DNA from: Herbiconiux moechotypicola
Lineage (GTDB): Bacteria; Actinomycetota; Actinomycetes; Actinomycetales; Microbacteriaceae
NCBI RefSeq assembly: GCF_024979255.1
Contig: NZ_JANLCN010000009.1
Location: 124,001-188,000 of the forward strand
Reading direction: 5' to 3'
DNA length: 64,000 nucleotides
Every line of letters starts with the position of its first letter. Positions within the stretch are counted from its first letter, which is position 1. Shown piece by piece: positions 1-8,780 of the stretch. A program made the translations under genes and the position numbers. The notes under the pieces are model-generated. The model saw only the letters and a program-made list of their open reading frames with translations. It had not been told where the DNA came from and did no database searches.

Positions 1-977
1 TCGAGCATGGTCTCCAGTGACGTGGTGGCCTCGAAGCCGAGCAGCTCCTTCGCCTTCGAGACGTCGGGCACGCGCTTGGCGACGTCGTATTCGAAGCCCG
101 GGTCCTTCGTGATGCGGAGGGGCACATCCGGGCCCTTGATCTTCTTCCAGATGACCTCGGCCAGCTCGGTCACCGTGTGACCCGCGGCGGTCGAGATGTT
201 GAAGTCGTTGTTGAGCGCGGCCGGGTGGTCGAGCGAGAGCACGATGCCCCGGGCGAGGTCGCCGCCGTAGGTGTAGTGGCGCACCTGCTCGCCCGAACCG
301 AGCACGTGCAGGGGGTCCTGCCCCTTCAGCACCTTCTGCACCAGGTCGGGCACGACGTGGCTCATGGCGAGCTTGACGTTGCCCGAGTCGATCTCCACGT
401 CGCCGAGCGCCCGGCTCTCGCCGATGCCCACGCAGTTGAAGGGGCGCAGGATCGTGTAGGGCAGCTTGTACTGGTCCCACGCGGCACGCGCGAAGTACTC
501 CACGGCCAGCTTCTGGAAACCGTACGACGACAGCGGCGGCGGCACCTCGCGCTCGTCGCCCTCCTTCGATGGCCAGCGGTCGGTCGACTCGAACACCATC
601 GAGCTCGACATGTAGGTCACCTTCTCGAGGCGCCCCTTCTTGTGGGCGGCGATGGCCGCATCCACGCTCGAGGCGATGATGCGCTCGTTCTGCGCGAGCA
701 GGTCATAGGCGTAGGTGTGGAAGTAGCTGATGCCGCCGATGAGGGCCGCGCCCGCGATGAAGTGGTCGCAGTCCTCGAGCAGGCGGGTCATGAGCTCGAC
801 GTCCTGCACATCGCCCACGACGAGCTCGTAGTGCGGGTTGTCGTCGTAGCTCTTCTTGACCGGGCCGTACTTGGAGTAGTTGTCGACTCCGACGACCTGG
901 TACCCCTTCGCGAGGAGCTCTTCGACGATGTAACCGCCGATGAATCCGGCGGAGCCGGTGACGAGGACCTTCTTCAT
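1..977 (-). CDS. NAD-dependent epimerase/dehydratase, 3' end cut by window edge
   Basis: Extended short-chain dehydrogenase/reductase acting on nucleotide sugars. The protein starts MKKVLVTGSAGFIGGYIVEE, with the NAD-binding GxxGxxG turn at about residues 8-14 and an SSYGFQK stretch that supplies the YxxxK catalytic pair. About 325 codons are visible and the C-terminus lies beyond the left edge. The ATG overlaps the stop of the upstream glycosyltransferase by 4 nt, so it is the third gene of a dehydrogenase-GT2-epimerase operon. A role in converting a UDP- or GDP-sugar for surface glycan synthesis is inferred; the substrate cannot be read from sequence. Confidence 0.9.
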   Translation of the reverse strand, partial: MKKVLVTGSAGFIGGYIVEELLAKGYQVVGVDNYSKYGPVKKSYDDNPHYELVVGDVQDVELMTRLLEDCDHFIAGAALIGGISYFHTYAYDLLAQNERIIASSVDAAIAAHKKGRLEKVTYMSSSMVFESTDRWPSKEGDEREVPPPLSSYGFQKLAVEYFARAAWDQYKLPYTILRPFNCVGIGESRALGDVEIDSGNVKLAMSHVVPDLVQKVLKGQDPLHVLGSGEQVRHYTYGGDLARGIVLSLDHPAALNNDFNISTAAGHTVTELAEVIWKKIKGPDVPLRITKDPGFEYDVAKRVPDVSKAKELLGFEATTSLETML

Positions 978-1759
978 TCGCTGTGTTCTTTCTCGTGAGG
1001 GGTGTGGGGGTTCGTGGTCGGTGCCGTCAGCGCACGGAGCTCGTCGACGCTGAGCTGGCGGCCGAAGGCGAAGCGGTACCACCGGAGGTACTTGGGGATC
1101 CACTTCGCGAGCTTGAAGTTCGAGGCGCCGAAGGTGCGGTCGAGCCAGATGGTCGGAATCTCGGCCACCGGGCGCCGCAGTCGCCGCGCCTTCGCCGTGA
1201 GCTCGAGTCCGATCTCGAAGCCGTCGACCGAGTCGATGCCCACCTCGCGCACGAACTCGGCGTTGTAGGCCTTGAACGAGTTCGTGGCGTCGCGGGTGCC
1301 CGCGTTCGTGAACAGCTGCAGGGTGATGCCCGCCATCCGCGACAGGAAGCTCTTCAGCCGCGGGCCGCCCACCTGCTGGCCACCCGGCATGTAGCGCGAC
1401 GCCGCGGCCACCACGACACCGCGCTCCACCAGACGCACCAGGTCGTCGATCTGGCGGGGGTCGTCGCATCCGTCGGCCATGGTCACCACCACGGTGTCGC
1501 TGGCGGCGTGATCGATGCCGTAGCGGATGGCGTAGGCCGGACCGCGGCCGTAGTCGTTCACGAGGAGCCTCAGTGCGGGCTGTTTCTCTGCCGCGTAGCG
1601 CTCCACCACGGGAACGGTGGTGTCGCTCGGAGCGTCCACCACCACGAGCACCTCCGAGTCGAGGTGCACCGCCTCGAAGATGCGGTCCAGGCCCGCCACG
1701 ATGTCCTCGCCCTCGTTGTAGGCGGGGATGACGATCGAGGCGCGCAGGCCCTCGCTCAA
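974..1759 (-). CDS. glycosyltransferase family 2
   Basis: A 261-residue GT-A fold glycosyltransferase. The N-terminus has the family hallmark IVIPAYNEGEDI, followed by VVVDAPSDTT where the DDGS motif usually lies, and MADGCDD as the likely DxD-type metal site. No clear membrane segment is seen, so it is probably cytosolic or peripheral. The start is TTG and overlaps the stop of the upstream dehydrogenase gene as TTGA; its own stop overlaps the next ATG. This suggests translational coupling. It probably transfers a sugar to a lipid-phosphate or lipid-linked acceptor. Donor and acceptor are unknown. Confidence 0.9.
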   Translation of the reverse strand: MSEGLRASIVIPAYNEGEDIVAGLDRIFEAVHLDSEVLVVVDAPSDTTVPVVERYAAEKQPALRLLVNDYGRGPAYAIRYGIDHAASDTVVVTMADGCDDPRQIDDLVRLVERGVVVAAASRYMPGGQQVGGPRLKSFLSRMAGITLQLFTNAGTRDATNSFKAYNAEFVREVGIDSVDGFEIGLELTAKARRLRRPVAEIPTIWLDRTFGASNFKLAKWIPKYLRWYRFAFGRQLSVDELRALTAPTTNPHTPHEKEHSE

Positions 1760-2952
1760 ATCACGACCCCCTGGCCGAGAAGGTTCCAGACGTCGGCGAC
1801 CGGCTTGTCGGTGACGAGGTCGCGGTATTCGGGATGCGGGGTGGCGATGATGAGGATGTCGGCCTTCTCGAGCACCGCGTCCAGGGGCAGCAGGGTGTCG
1901 TCGGTCTCTTCCGAGACGTAGGGGTCGGTGCCGAGCACCGCCTTCGCCCGGAACTTCAGCACCCGGCGGAGCTTGTAGCTGAGGCTCGAGCGGATGTCGT
2001 CCGACCCGGCCTTGAACGACATGCCGAGGATCCCCACCGTGAGATTCGCGAGATCGAACCGCTTTTCGAGCTGGGTGACGACGTAGAGCGGAAGGCCCTC
2101 ATTCACGAGCATGGCCGAGTGGCCGAGCGAGAACTGGTTGTCGCTGAACGCCGCGAGCTGCATGGCGTCTTTGAACAGGCACGGGCCCGCGGCGAAGCCG
2201 GGGCCGGGGAGGTCTTTGGCGCGGGGGTAGTCGTGGGTGAGACCCGCGCGGATCCTCTCGAAGTCGAGGCCGCGGGAGTTGGCCATCATGTAGAACTGGT
2301 TGGCGGCCGCGAACTTGATGTACCGCCAGGTGTTCGTGAACAGCTTCGCGAGCTCGGCCTCCTCGGGCTCGAGGTCGACGATCTGGTCGGTGAGCGTGCG
2401 GAACAGCTTCGAGGCGCGGGCGCGCCCCGACTCGCTGTGGCTCGACACGATCTGGGGGAGCGTGAAGAGCTCCTCCATCGCCTTGTGCTCGGCGATGCGC
2501 TCGGGGCAGAAGGCCACCTCGGTGGCGAGCCCCGCCTCGCGCAGCCGGCGCTCGACGAGGGCGGTCACCCCGGGGTAGACGGTGCTGCGCAGGATGAGCA
2601 GCTGCTCGTCGGAGAAGTACGGCAGGCACGTCTCGAGGGCGGCCGGGATGGCGTTCGGGTCGGGGTTGAGGTGCTCGTCGACCGGGGTGCCGATCACCAC
2701 GATCACGTGCTCGGCCGTGGCCACGACTGCGGGGTCGGTGGAGGCGCTGAAGCGGCCCTCGGCGAGCACCTTCTGCAGCACCGGCTCGGCACCGGGCTCG
2801 CTGAACGGCATGCGGCCCGCGGTGATGCCCTCGACCGCGCGGCTGCTCACGTCGTAGACCACGACGCTCGATCCGCGATCGGCCAGAGCGATGGCGAGCG
2901 GGAGACCGACGTGTCCTCCGCCCCCGATGACGACGACGTCGTTCTCGAACAT
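1756..2952 (-). CDS. nucleotide-sugar dehydrogenase (UDP-glucose/UDP-ManNAc dehydrogenase family)
   Basis: A 398-residue NAD-dependent four-electron dehydrogenase that oxidises a UDP-hexose to the uronic acid. An N-terminal Rossmann motif VVVIGGGGHVGLP is followed by the central helical domain with Lys203 (LAKLFTNTWRY). The catalytic cysteine is at about residue 258 in GPCLFKD, and a C-terminal UDP-binding domain follows (GMSFKAGSDDIRSS). I chose the ATG at 2952 because family alignment begins there; in-frame sequence further upstream does not look coding. It opens a three-gene operon. Its sequence is nearer WecC-type than classical Ugd enzymes, but the substrate is not certain. Confidence 0.92.
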   Translation of the reverse strand: MFENDVVVIGGGGHVGLPLAIALADRGSSVVVYDVSSRAVEGITAGRMPFSEPGAEPVLQKVLAEGRFSASTDPAVVATAEHVIVVIGTPVDEHLNPDPNAIPAALETCLPYFSDEQLLILRSTVYPGVTALVERRLREAGLATEVAFCPERIAEHKAMEELFTLPQIVSSHSESGRARASKLFRTLTDQIVDLEPEEAELAKLFTNTWRYIKFAAANQFYMMANSRGLDFERIRAGLTHDYPRAKDLPGPGFAAGPCLFKDAMQLAAFSDNQFSLGHSAMLVNEGLPLYVVTQLEKRFDLANLTVGILGMSFKAGSDDIRSSLSYKLRRVLKFRAKAVLGTDPYVSEETDDTLLPLDAVLEKADILIIATPHPEYRDLVTDKPVADVWNLLGQGVVI

Positions 2953-3021
2953 CTGTGGCACTCTTCGCCTCGACTTCATCAGGTGTAGTGGTGCTGGGCA
3001 GGGAAAGGATACATGACCAGC

Positions 3022-3027
3022 TATCAT
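3022..3027 (+). promoter_or_regulatory. -10 element for leaderless gtrA-like gene
   Basis: TATCAT lies five bases before the ATG at 3033, so a transcript would start on or next to the start codon. No -35 consensus or Shine-Dalgarno sequence is evident. Confidence 0.5.
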
Positions 3028-3032
3028 TTTCC

Positions 3033-3614
3033 ATGGCCCGGCGCGCGGGCTTGGAACGGGCTCGAGATCGGTGGAGAGTGAAGAAGATCTGGGACTACCT
3101 CTGGGAGCGATTGGTCCGCTACGCCCTGAAGTTCGGGGTGGTCGGGCTGGCGGGGTATTTCATCGATCTCGGCATCTCCAACCTGCTCTGGTCGGGCGCT
3201 CTGGGCGACGGCTGGTACGAGACCCCGCTCGGCGGAAAATTCATCTCGGTCGCCGTGGCCACCCTCGCCACCTGGTTCGGCAACCGCTACTGGACCTTCC
3301 GTGAGCATCGCCGCAAGAACTTCCTGCTCGAGCTGGCCGAGTTCACGCTCATCGCCGTGATCGGCCTCGGAATCTCGCTCGCCTGCCTGTACCTCTCGCA
3401 CTACGTGTTCGGGTTCACGTCGCTGCTCGCCGACAACATCTCCGGCAACGTCGTCGGGCTCGTGCTCGCGACGGCGTTCCGCTTTCTGCTCTACCGGTTC
3501 TGGGTGTTCGCGCCCACCCGCTCCGACGGCCACACCGCCCGCCTCCGAGCCGCCGCCGGTGAGGCGGCCGAGACGGATGCGCCGTCTCAGTCCTCGTCGG
3601 CCCGCACGAGGTAG
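3033..3614 (+). CDS. GtrA family membrane protein
   Basis: A 193-residue protein with four predicted membrane segments, typical of GtrA. The pattern KFGVVGLAGYFIDLGISNLL, the motif FGNRYWTF after segment 2, and FRFLLYRFWVF near the end are family hallmarks. GtrA proteins are thought to move or flip polyprenyl-phosphate-linked sugars across the membrane for O-antigen, teichoic-acid or arabinogalactan modification. The ATG at 3033 is chosen because a TATCAT -10 precedes it at leaderless spacing. A GTG at 3078 is an alternative. Its end overlaps the convergent gene by 28 bp. It is transcribed away from the dehydrogenase operon. Confidence 0.85.
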   Translation: MARRAGLERARDRWRVKKIWDYLWERLVRYALKFGVVGLAGYFIDLGISNLLWSGALGDGWYETPLGGKFISVAVATLATWFGNRYWTFREHRRKNFLLELAEFTLIAVIGLGISLACLYLSHYVFGFTSLLADNISGNVVGLVLATAFRFLLYRFWVFAPTRSDGHTARLRAAAGEAAETDAPSQSSSARTR

Positions 3615-5011
3615 AGGGTCACGTCGTCGATCTCGAGGCGCTCGAAGGTCTCCGGATGCTCGTCGAGCCTGGCGACGAGAGCGGGGTCGAGCGGGAACCG
3701 CACCTGGTCCTTGAGGGCGAACGCCACGACCGCGGGATCGTCGGGGTCGGTGCTCTGCCGGCCGCCCAGCAGGTAGGTGTACTCCCACTCGGCCATGCCG
3801 CCCACGTAGACCGACCCCGCACCGAGGCCGCGGTCGTTCAGGACGCCCAGCACGAGCGCCATGCCCGAGGCCCGCTCCTGCGCCACCACGGCCGACGTGT
3901 ACACCCCGCACACCAGCGCCGCCGTGAGGATGACCGCGGCGGTGCCGTGCGCGACGGCGCGGGTCGTCCGGCGGCGGCCTACCGCGAACAGTGCACCGAT
4001 ACCAGCTCCCGCGGTCACGCAGAAAGGCCAGACCCACGCGTAGTAGTAGTGGCTGAGCGACACGTCGGCGATCACCAGGTGGAAGAGCCACAGGCCCCCG
4101 ACGGCCGCGGCCATGACCCCGAGCAGCGCCCACCTCCTCGACCACAGCGAGGCGATCGAGCCTGCCAGCAGCACCAGAACCGGCAGCACGCCCATCCCGT
4201 CGAACCAGAACCACAGGTTCGACCACCACGGCGGGAACTGGTAGGCGACCCCGGCCACGGTGGTGAGGTGCCCTTGCAGGTCGTGCTCGGACTGGTAGCG
4301 CACCATGTAGGCGATCGAGTCGCCGAGCCCCACCGGCCAGTAGACGGCCACCGCCACGGCGAGGCCGACCACCGCCATCAGGCCGATCCCGAGCAGCACG
4401 GGCACGAGCCGGCGGCGCAGCACCACCACGAGCAGCAGTGCGGGCACGAGCACCGCGCTGGAGACCTTCGAGGTCACCGACAGGGCCATCGCGGCGGCCG
4501 AGAGGGCCAGCCACCACCAGGCCCGCCCGCGCATCCACTGCCACGCCGCCGCGAACGCGGCGACGGCAAAGAAGATCGCGATGGGCTCCAGGAGCGCCAT
4601 GCGGTCGAGCCGCACGCTCCCGGGCATGCCGTGGGGCAGCACCAGCCAGAAGCCCGCGGCCGCGAGCGCGCCGACCCAGCCGAGCTCCCGCCGCAGCCAG
4701 AAGTAGAGCACGAGTCCGACGGCGAAGGCGGCGACCGCCGCGGTGACGCGCCCCGAGAGCAGGCCGTGGCCGAACAGGGTCTGCGTGAGGCCCATGAGGT
4801 ACTTCGCCACCGGCGGGTGTTCCTGGTTCGACGACACGTCGCCGTGCAGGTAGTCCCACCCGGCCTGCACGTACACCGGTTCGTCGGCGCCCATGTTCGC
4901 CCCGGCGAGGTTCCAGAAGCACTGGTAGGCGCCCCAGGCCATCACGATCGCGAACGCCCACCACTCGAGCGCGCGGCCGCCCCGAGTCGGCGCGAGGCCG
5001 CCCGGTGTCAC
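3587..5011 (-). CDS. polytopic glycosyltransferase, GT39/GT83-like
   Basis: A 474-residue integral membrane protein with about ten hydrophobic segments. After the first segment it has GADEPVYVQAGWDYL and then EHPPVAKYLMG. The Asp-Glu pair and the HPP motif in the first extracytoplasmic loop are typical of polyprenyl-phosphate-sugar dependent GT-C enzymes (protein mannosyltransferase/ArnT type). It likely uses a polyprenyl-monophosphate sugar to glycosylate a surface acceptor outside the membrane. Its GTG start overlaps the stop of the DUF2142 gene (GTGA). It is the last gene of a minus-strand operon that also carries GT2 and DUF2304 genes. Confidence 0.82.
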   Translation of the reverse strand: MTPGGLAPTRGGRALEWWAFAIVMAWGAYQCFWNLAGANMGADEPVYVQAGWDYLHGDVSSNQEHPPVAKYLMGLTQTLFGHGLLSGRVTAAVAAFAVGLVLYFWLRRELGWVGALAAAGFWLVLPHGMPGSVRLDRMALLEPIAIFFAVAAFAAAWQWMRGRAWWWLALSAAAMALSVTSKVSSAVLVPALLLVVVLRRRLVPVLLGIGLMAVVGLAVAVAVYWPVGLGDSIAYMVRYQSEHDLQGHLTTVAGVAYQFPPWWSNLWFWFDGMGVLPVLVLLAGSIASLWSRRWALLGVMAAAVGGLWLFHLVIADVSLSHYYYAWVWPFCVTAGAGIGALFAVGRRRTTRAVAHGTAAVILTAALVCGVYTSAVVAQERASGMALVLGVLNDRGLGAGSVYVGGMAEWEYTYLLGGRQSTDPDDPAVVAFALKDQVRFPLDPALVARLDEHPETFERLEIDDVTLYLVRADED

Positions 5012-6588
5012 CCGCGCACGCTCCGGGCGGGGGTGATCGCGTGGGCGCGGGTGGGTGACACGCCGAGCAGCACGGCCACCGCGAACCCGGCGGCGGCGAG
5101 GGCGTAGAGCACGAGCAGCGTCACGGCGCCGAGCGGCGGCTGCCAGGCCGCGGCGTCGAGCATCTCACCCCAGCCCGCGGTGTAGCCCGCGGTCACCCGG
5201 CGCAGGCCCGTCGCGAAGGCGAAGACGGTGGCGAACACCCACCCGGCGGCCATCGCCCACGAGACGACGGCGAGGATGCGCGGCGCGCGCGGGCGCTCCA
5301 GCCAGGCGGCGAAGCGGGGCGAGGCGGCGACCACGGCGGCGGCCCCGACCAGGAGGCTCACGAGCAGCACGAGGGTGTACCGCCCCTGCCAGATGTAGCC
5401 GCCCCGCGTGATGTAGAACGACTGGATGAGCGGGGGCAGGAGCAGGAACGCGGCGGCCAGCAGCGCCGTGAACACCAGTGCGCGACCCCGCACGAACAGC
5501 ACCACGGCCACCGCCACCACCGCGAACAGGGCGTAGTAGACGAGGTAGACCACTGGATGCAGCGTGGTGTCGAGCCAGCCCAGCACTCCGATCATCTGCC
5601 GCAGCTGGTTGTAGAGGTCGCCGAACTGGCCCACGAACCCCTGCAGCGGGCTGAGCCCCACACCCTCGTTGGGCGGTGCCACGTCGGGGCCGCTGCTCGG
5701 CGCGGTGCCGAGCGAGTTGCTCGACAGCGTCCACCAGGCGCTCACCGCGGCCCCGGCCACCACGAGGGCGATCGCGGCGATCACGACGGGCCGGCGCAGC
5801 AGCGCGAGCACCTCGCGCGCCCGGAGGAGCACGAGCGGCAGCACGAGCAGCAGTGCGACCCAGAGCGGCGAGATGCCGCGGGCGTTCGACACCAGGGTGG
5901 CCGCCACCACGATGAGCACGAGCCTCGGCACCAGCCGGTCGGGCGAGGGGTGCAGCACGATGCCGAGCATCGCCGTGAACAGGGCGAGTCCCGCGGTGAA
6001 CTCGACGGCGTTGGGGTTGACCGTGGCCGAGAGGTAGAGCACGAGCGGGGTGACGGCCACGAGGGCGCCGAGGGCGGGCACGCGGCTGCGGGCCCAGCCG
6101 GCGATCATCCAGAACGCCGCGGCGAGGAAACCGGCGCAGAGCACGGCGCTCACGATGCGCATCCCGTATATGCCCGCGGTGTCGGGCGCCAGCAGGGAGG
6201 GCCAGCCCACGACCCAGTAGTACAGCGGGTTGTAGAGGCTCGCCGAGGTCGTCGTCTCGACCAGCTCGGCCGGGTCGCCCTCGAACGCCGGCGCGCAGGA
6301 GGCGTCGACGTCGGGGTGGAAGGCGAAGCAGCCGAGCACGTTCTCGTGCGCGACGGCGGCGGGCACCTCGACCACGCCGCCCGTGGCGAGCATCTCCGAG
6401 GGCAGCAGCTGGCCGCGCACCACCGACGCCGCCTTGATGACGTGGGCGGGCTCGTCGGGCGAGCCGCTGAGCGGCGTGGCGAGCGCCCAGAGGGTGCCGA
6501 GCACCGCGAGCAGCAGCCACGGCAGAAGGAGGGCGCGCAGCACCGAGCGGCGGCCCTGGGTGGTGTGCGGGGCGGGGGCGACCGTCAC
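5008..6588 (-). CDS. DUF2142 family membrane protein
   Basis: A 526-residue polytopic protein. The first segment is followed by TPLSGSPDEPAHVIKAASV, and the SPDEPAH signature with an acidic pair in the first outer loop is typical of DUF2142, an uncharacterised family with GT-C topology found in surface polysaccharide clusters. NPLYYWVVG and the later RGGYIWQGRY motif also fit the family. The GTG start at 6588 is set by the GTGA overlap with the DUF2304 gene. The long open frame upstream of it is antisense-type noise and was not included. A glycosyltransferase role is inferred from fold and neighbours. Confidence 0.8.
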   Translation of the reverse strand: MTVAPAPHTTQGRRSVLRALLLPWLLLAVLGTLWALATPLSGSPDEPAHVIKAASVVRGQLLPSEMLATGGVVEVPAAVAHENVLGCFAFHPDVDASCAPAFEGDPAELVETTTSASLYNPLYYWVVGWPSLLAPDTAGIYGMRIVSAVLCAGFLAAAFWMIAGWARSRVPALGALVAVTPLVLYLSATVNPNAVEFTAGLALFTAMLGIVLHPSPDRLVPRLVLIVVAATLVSNARGISPLWVALLLVLPLVLLRAREVLALLRRPVVIAAIALVVAGAAVSAWWTLSSNSLGTAPSSGPDVAPPNEGVGLSPLQGFVGQFGDLYNQLRQMIGVLGWLDTTLHPVVYLVYYALFAVVAVAVVLFVRGRALVFTALLAAAFLLLPPLIQSFYITRGGYIWQGRYTLVLLVSLLVGAAAVVAASPRFAAWLERPRAPRILAVVSWAMAAGWVFATVFAFATGLRRVTAGYTAGWGEMLDAAAWQPPLGAVTLLVLYALAAAGFAVAVLLGVSPTRAHAITPARSVRG

Positions 6589-6980
6589 GAGTCTCCCCGC
6601 GCATCCGGGGCCTGCTCGTCGCGCTCGGCGAGCGCCCGCTCGAGCTCCCGGATGCGCAGCTCCTGCAGGGCCACCGACTCGGCCAGCGTGCGGGTCTCGC
6701 TCTCGAGCTCGGTGAGCTCGCCCGAGTGCTGGATGGAGACCAGGAAGAGCACCGCGATGCTGAGGAAGAACACGAGGTTCGTGGGCACCGCCACACCGAG
6801 GAACCCGGCGAGGGCGCCGAGGATGTCGGGGAACACGCCGATGATCAGCGCCACGATGCCCGCGGCCAGCCACCAGATGGCGTGGCGCTCGCGCAGGTGG
6901 CGGCGGCGCAGCGACTCGATCACCACGCCGAGGGTGATGAGGGCGGCCACGATGCCGAGCAGGTAGGTGCCGAGACTCAT
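6585..6980 (-). CDS. DUF2304 domain-containing membrane protein
   Basis: A small 131-residue protein with three membrane segments (about residues 3-20, 36-58 and 68-85) and a charged C-terminal coiled coil (about 88-122). DUF2304 proteins are usually encoded beside a polyprenyl-phosphate glycosyltransferase, as here, and may anchor or regulate it; this is inference from gene order. Both ends overlap neighbours by 4 nt (ATGA at the start, GTGA at the stop), which argues for stoichiometric production with the GT2 gene upstream. Confidence 0.82.
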   Translation of the reverse strand: MSLGTYLLGIVAALITLGVVIESLRRRHLRERHAIWWLAAGIVALIIGVFPDILGALAGFLGVAVPTNLVFFLSIAVLFLVSIQHSGELTELESETRTLAESVALQELRIRELERALAERDEQAPDARGDS

Positions 6981-7720
6981 GCGACGATCGGTGCCTCGGT
7001 CGGCGGCAGCTGCACACGGGGGCGGATGAGCGCCACGAACAGCGCCATGGCCGCGCGGCCGAGATAGACGGCCGCCTTGTAGGGGTTGTGCGAGGGCACC
7101 CCGCCGGCCCGAGGGCGCATGGCCACGGCCACCTGGGTGACCGAGAGCCCCGCGCGCGAGGCGATCACGAGCGACTCCACGGTGTCGCCGAGGTATTCCG
7201 AGGGGTAGTGCCGGGCGAACAGGGCCACGGCGCGGGGCCCCGAGGCCCGGAAGCCCGAGGTGGTGTCGGTGAGCCGCGTCTTCGTGAGCCGGCTGAGGAT
7301 GCCCGAGAGTACCTGCATCGCCCACCGGCGCGGGCCCCGCACCCGGTAGTCGCCCACACCGGCGAACCGGGCGCCGAGCACCAGGTCGAAGCGGTCGAGC
7401 AGGGCCACCAGCTCGGCGATGCCCCGGGGGTCGTGCTGCCCGTCGGAGTCGACCTGCACCACGTTGGCGAAGCCCCGCTCCACGGCGTACTTGAACCCGG
7501 CGCGCATCGCCCCGCCCACGCCGAGGTTGATCGGCAGGCGGAGCACCGTCGCGCCCGCGTCGGCCGCGACGCGGGCGGTCGCGTCGGCCGAGCCGTCGTC
7601 GACGACGAGAACGGAGGCGCCGGGCGCGGTGGCGAAGACCTCGCGCACCACGTCGCCGACGGCCTCCTCCTCGTTGAACGCGGGCATCACCACGAGCGTT
7701 CGATCGAGGGGGGACGGCAT
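6977..7720 (-). CDS. glycosyltransferase family 2, polyprenyl-phosphate sugar synthase-like
   Basis: A 247-residue GT2 enzyme with LVVMPAFNEEEAV at the N-terminus, VVDDGSADAT, and the metal-binding QVDSDGQHDP (DxD). The order and spacing resemble dolichyl-phosphate mannose synthases, which charge a polyprenyl phosphate with one sugar from a nucleotide donor. The product could feed the GT39-like and DUF2142 membrane enzymes downstream. Start: the ATG at 7720, seven bases after TATGAT, fits leaderless initiation. In-frame ATGs at 7729 and 7732 overlap that -10 and are less likely. It is the first gene of a four-gene overlapping operon. Confidence 0.88.
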   Translation of the reverse strand: MPSPLDRTLVVMPAFNEEEAVGDVVREVFATAPGASVLVVDDGSADATARVAADAGATVLRLPINLGVGGAMRAGFKYAVERGFANVVQVDSDGQHDPRGIAELVALLDRFDLVLGARFAGVGDYRVRGPRRWAMQVLSGILSRLTKTRLTDTTSGFRASGPRAVALFARHYPSEYLGDTVESLVIASRAGLSVTQVAVAMRPRAGGVPSHNPYKAAVYLGRAAMALFVALIRPRVQLPPTEAPIVA

Positions 7721-7727
7721 GCGCCCC

Positions 7728-7733
7728 ATCATA
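7728..7733 (-). promoter_or_regulatory. -10 element for leaderless GT2 operon
   Basis: On the minus strand TATGAT is followed by seven bases and then the ATG at 7720. This matches the TANNNT-N6-8-start pattern seen repeatedly in this window. Confidence 0.55.
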
Positions 7734-7764
7734 GCCGCGGGGGTGCGCCGACCCCGGGAGGCGG

Positions 7765-8685
7765 TCAGCGGTCGAGCGCCGCCCTGAGCCGCTCGGGCAT
7801 GGGGCCCGAGCGACCCGCCCAGCCGTCGCGCACCCCCGCCAGGGCGGCGCGGGCGCGGGGCACCCTGCCCGGCACGAGCAGTTGCACCACGAGCAGGTGC
7901 CGCGCGTCGGCGAGCGTCTCGCGCACGCTCCAGGCGCGGTGGCGCCGGCCGTGCATCCGGTTGAGCAGCACCCGGTTGCGCACGATGTAGTAGTAGCGGA
8001 ACGGGGCGCTGTGGGTGAGCTCGAGCGGCGCCCCGCCGAGGCGCACCGGAACCCCGAGCAGCCGGGGGGTGTGCCGCCGGCCCAGCGAGTGACCGAGCCG
8101 CACCGCGGGGGAGAGCACGATGCGCAGTCCCGCGCGGTCGACCCGGAGGGCGAAGTCGGTGTCGACGCCGTCGATGAAGAGCTGCTCGGCGAAGCCCCCC
8201 ACGCGGCGCAGGGTGTCGAGTGGGATGAGCATGCCCGACTGGATCGGGGCCCGGCCGAGCAGGAAGCCCCGCACGGCCCCGGCGACCGGCGACGGCTGCC
8301 CCTCCACGTGCGCGGGCGCCACCATGCCCACCGTGATCCCGGCCTCCGCGGCCTCGCGGGCCGTGCCCACCAGGCAGGAGACGAAATCGGGGGAGACCTC
8401 GGAGTCCTGGTCGAGGGTGAGCACGAACGTGGGCGCCGTCACGGCGTCGGCCTCGGCGGCGCGCACGCCCGTGTTGAGCGCGGCGGCGATGCCCTGGTTC
8501 GAGCTGTGGCGCACCACGAGGGCGCCCGACCGCCTGGCCGCGTCGAGCACCGGGTCGAAACGCGGGTCGCTGCCGTCGTCGACCACGACCACCCGCGCCA
8601 CCTGCGGCAGCAGCGACTCGACCAGCTCGAGCAGCCCGCCCCCTGGCCCGTAGGCGGTCACGATCGCCGCGACGTCGTCGCTCAC
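7765..8685 (-). CDS. glycosyltransferase family 2, rhamnosyltransferase-like
   Basis: A 306-residue GT2 protein. It has AIVTAYGPGGGLLELVESL, VVVVDDGSDPRFD, SNQGIAAALNTGVRAA and LTLDQDSEVSPDFV; the DQDSE motif is common in rhamnosyltransferases that build O-antigen-like chains. GGFAEQLFIDGVDTDF in the acceptor region supports the same group. The GTG at 8685 is preferred because the conserved domain begins there and GGGAG lies about ten bases upstream. It is divergent from the flippase gene. The sugar transferred is not certain. Confidence 0.85.
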   Translation of the reverse strand: MSDDVAAIVTAYGPGGGLLELVESLLPQVARVVVVDDGSDPRFDPVLDAARRSGALVVRHSSNQGIAAALNTGVRAAEADAVTAPTFVLTLDQDSEVSPDFVSCLVGTAREAAEAGITVGMVAPAHVEGQPSPVAGAVRGFLLGRAPIQSGMLIPLDTLRRVGGFAEQLFIDGVDTDFALRVDRAGLRIVLSPAVRLGHSLGRRHTPRLLGVPVRLGGAPLELTHSAPFRYYYIVRNRVLLNRMHGRRHRAWSVRETLADARHLLVVQLLVPGRVPRARAALAGVRDGWAGRSGPMPERLRAALDR

Positions 8686-8730
8686 CCGCACCACTCCCTC
8701 CGCGCCCGGGGAACCCGGAGCCGCCCGCAC

Positions 8731-8736
8731 TATGAT
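8731..8736 (+). promoter_or_regulatory. -10 element upstream of an 11-codon ORF and the flippase gene
   Basis: TATGAT is followed after eight bases by ATG at 8745. A transcript starting about seven bases downstream would begin at that ATG and read a short ORF that ends inside the flippase start codon. Confidence 0.5.
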
Positions 8737-8744
8737 TTCACTCT

Positions 8745-8780
8745 ATGACCGGATCCCGCCGCGACCCGAGCCAGTCGTGA
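8745..8780 (+). CDS. putative leaderless 11-residue upstream ORF
   Basis: ATG at 8745, placed where a transcript from TATGAT (8731-8736) would start, opens the short frame MTGSRRDPSQS. Its TGA overlaps the GTG at 8777 that begins the flippase frame (GTGA). This could couple flippase translation to a leader peptide. The alternative is that the flippase starts at the in-frame ATG at 8732, but that ATG lies inside the -10 element. No family assignment is possible for so short a peptide. Confidence 0.35.
   Translation: MTGSRRDPSQS

Noticed and set aside
1834-2988. Plus-strand open frame opposite the nucleotide-sugar dehydrogenase
   Set aside because: The minus strand carries all catalytic residues of the dehydrogenase family; the plus frame has none.
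3656-5107. Open frame of 483 codons antisense to the GT39-like gene
   Set aside because: It has low-complexity His/Arg/Pro composition and no start signal; the opposite strand encodes a clear membrane glycosyltransferase.
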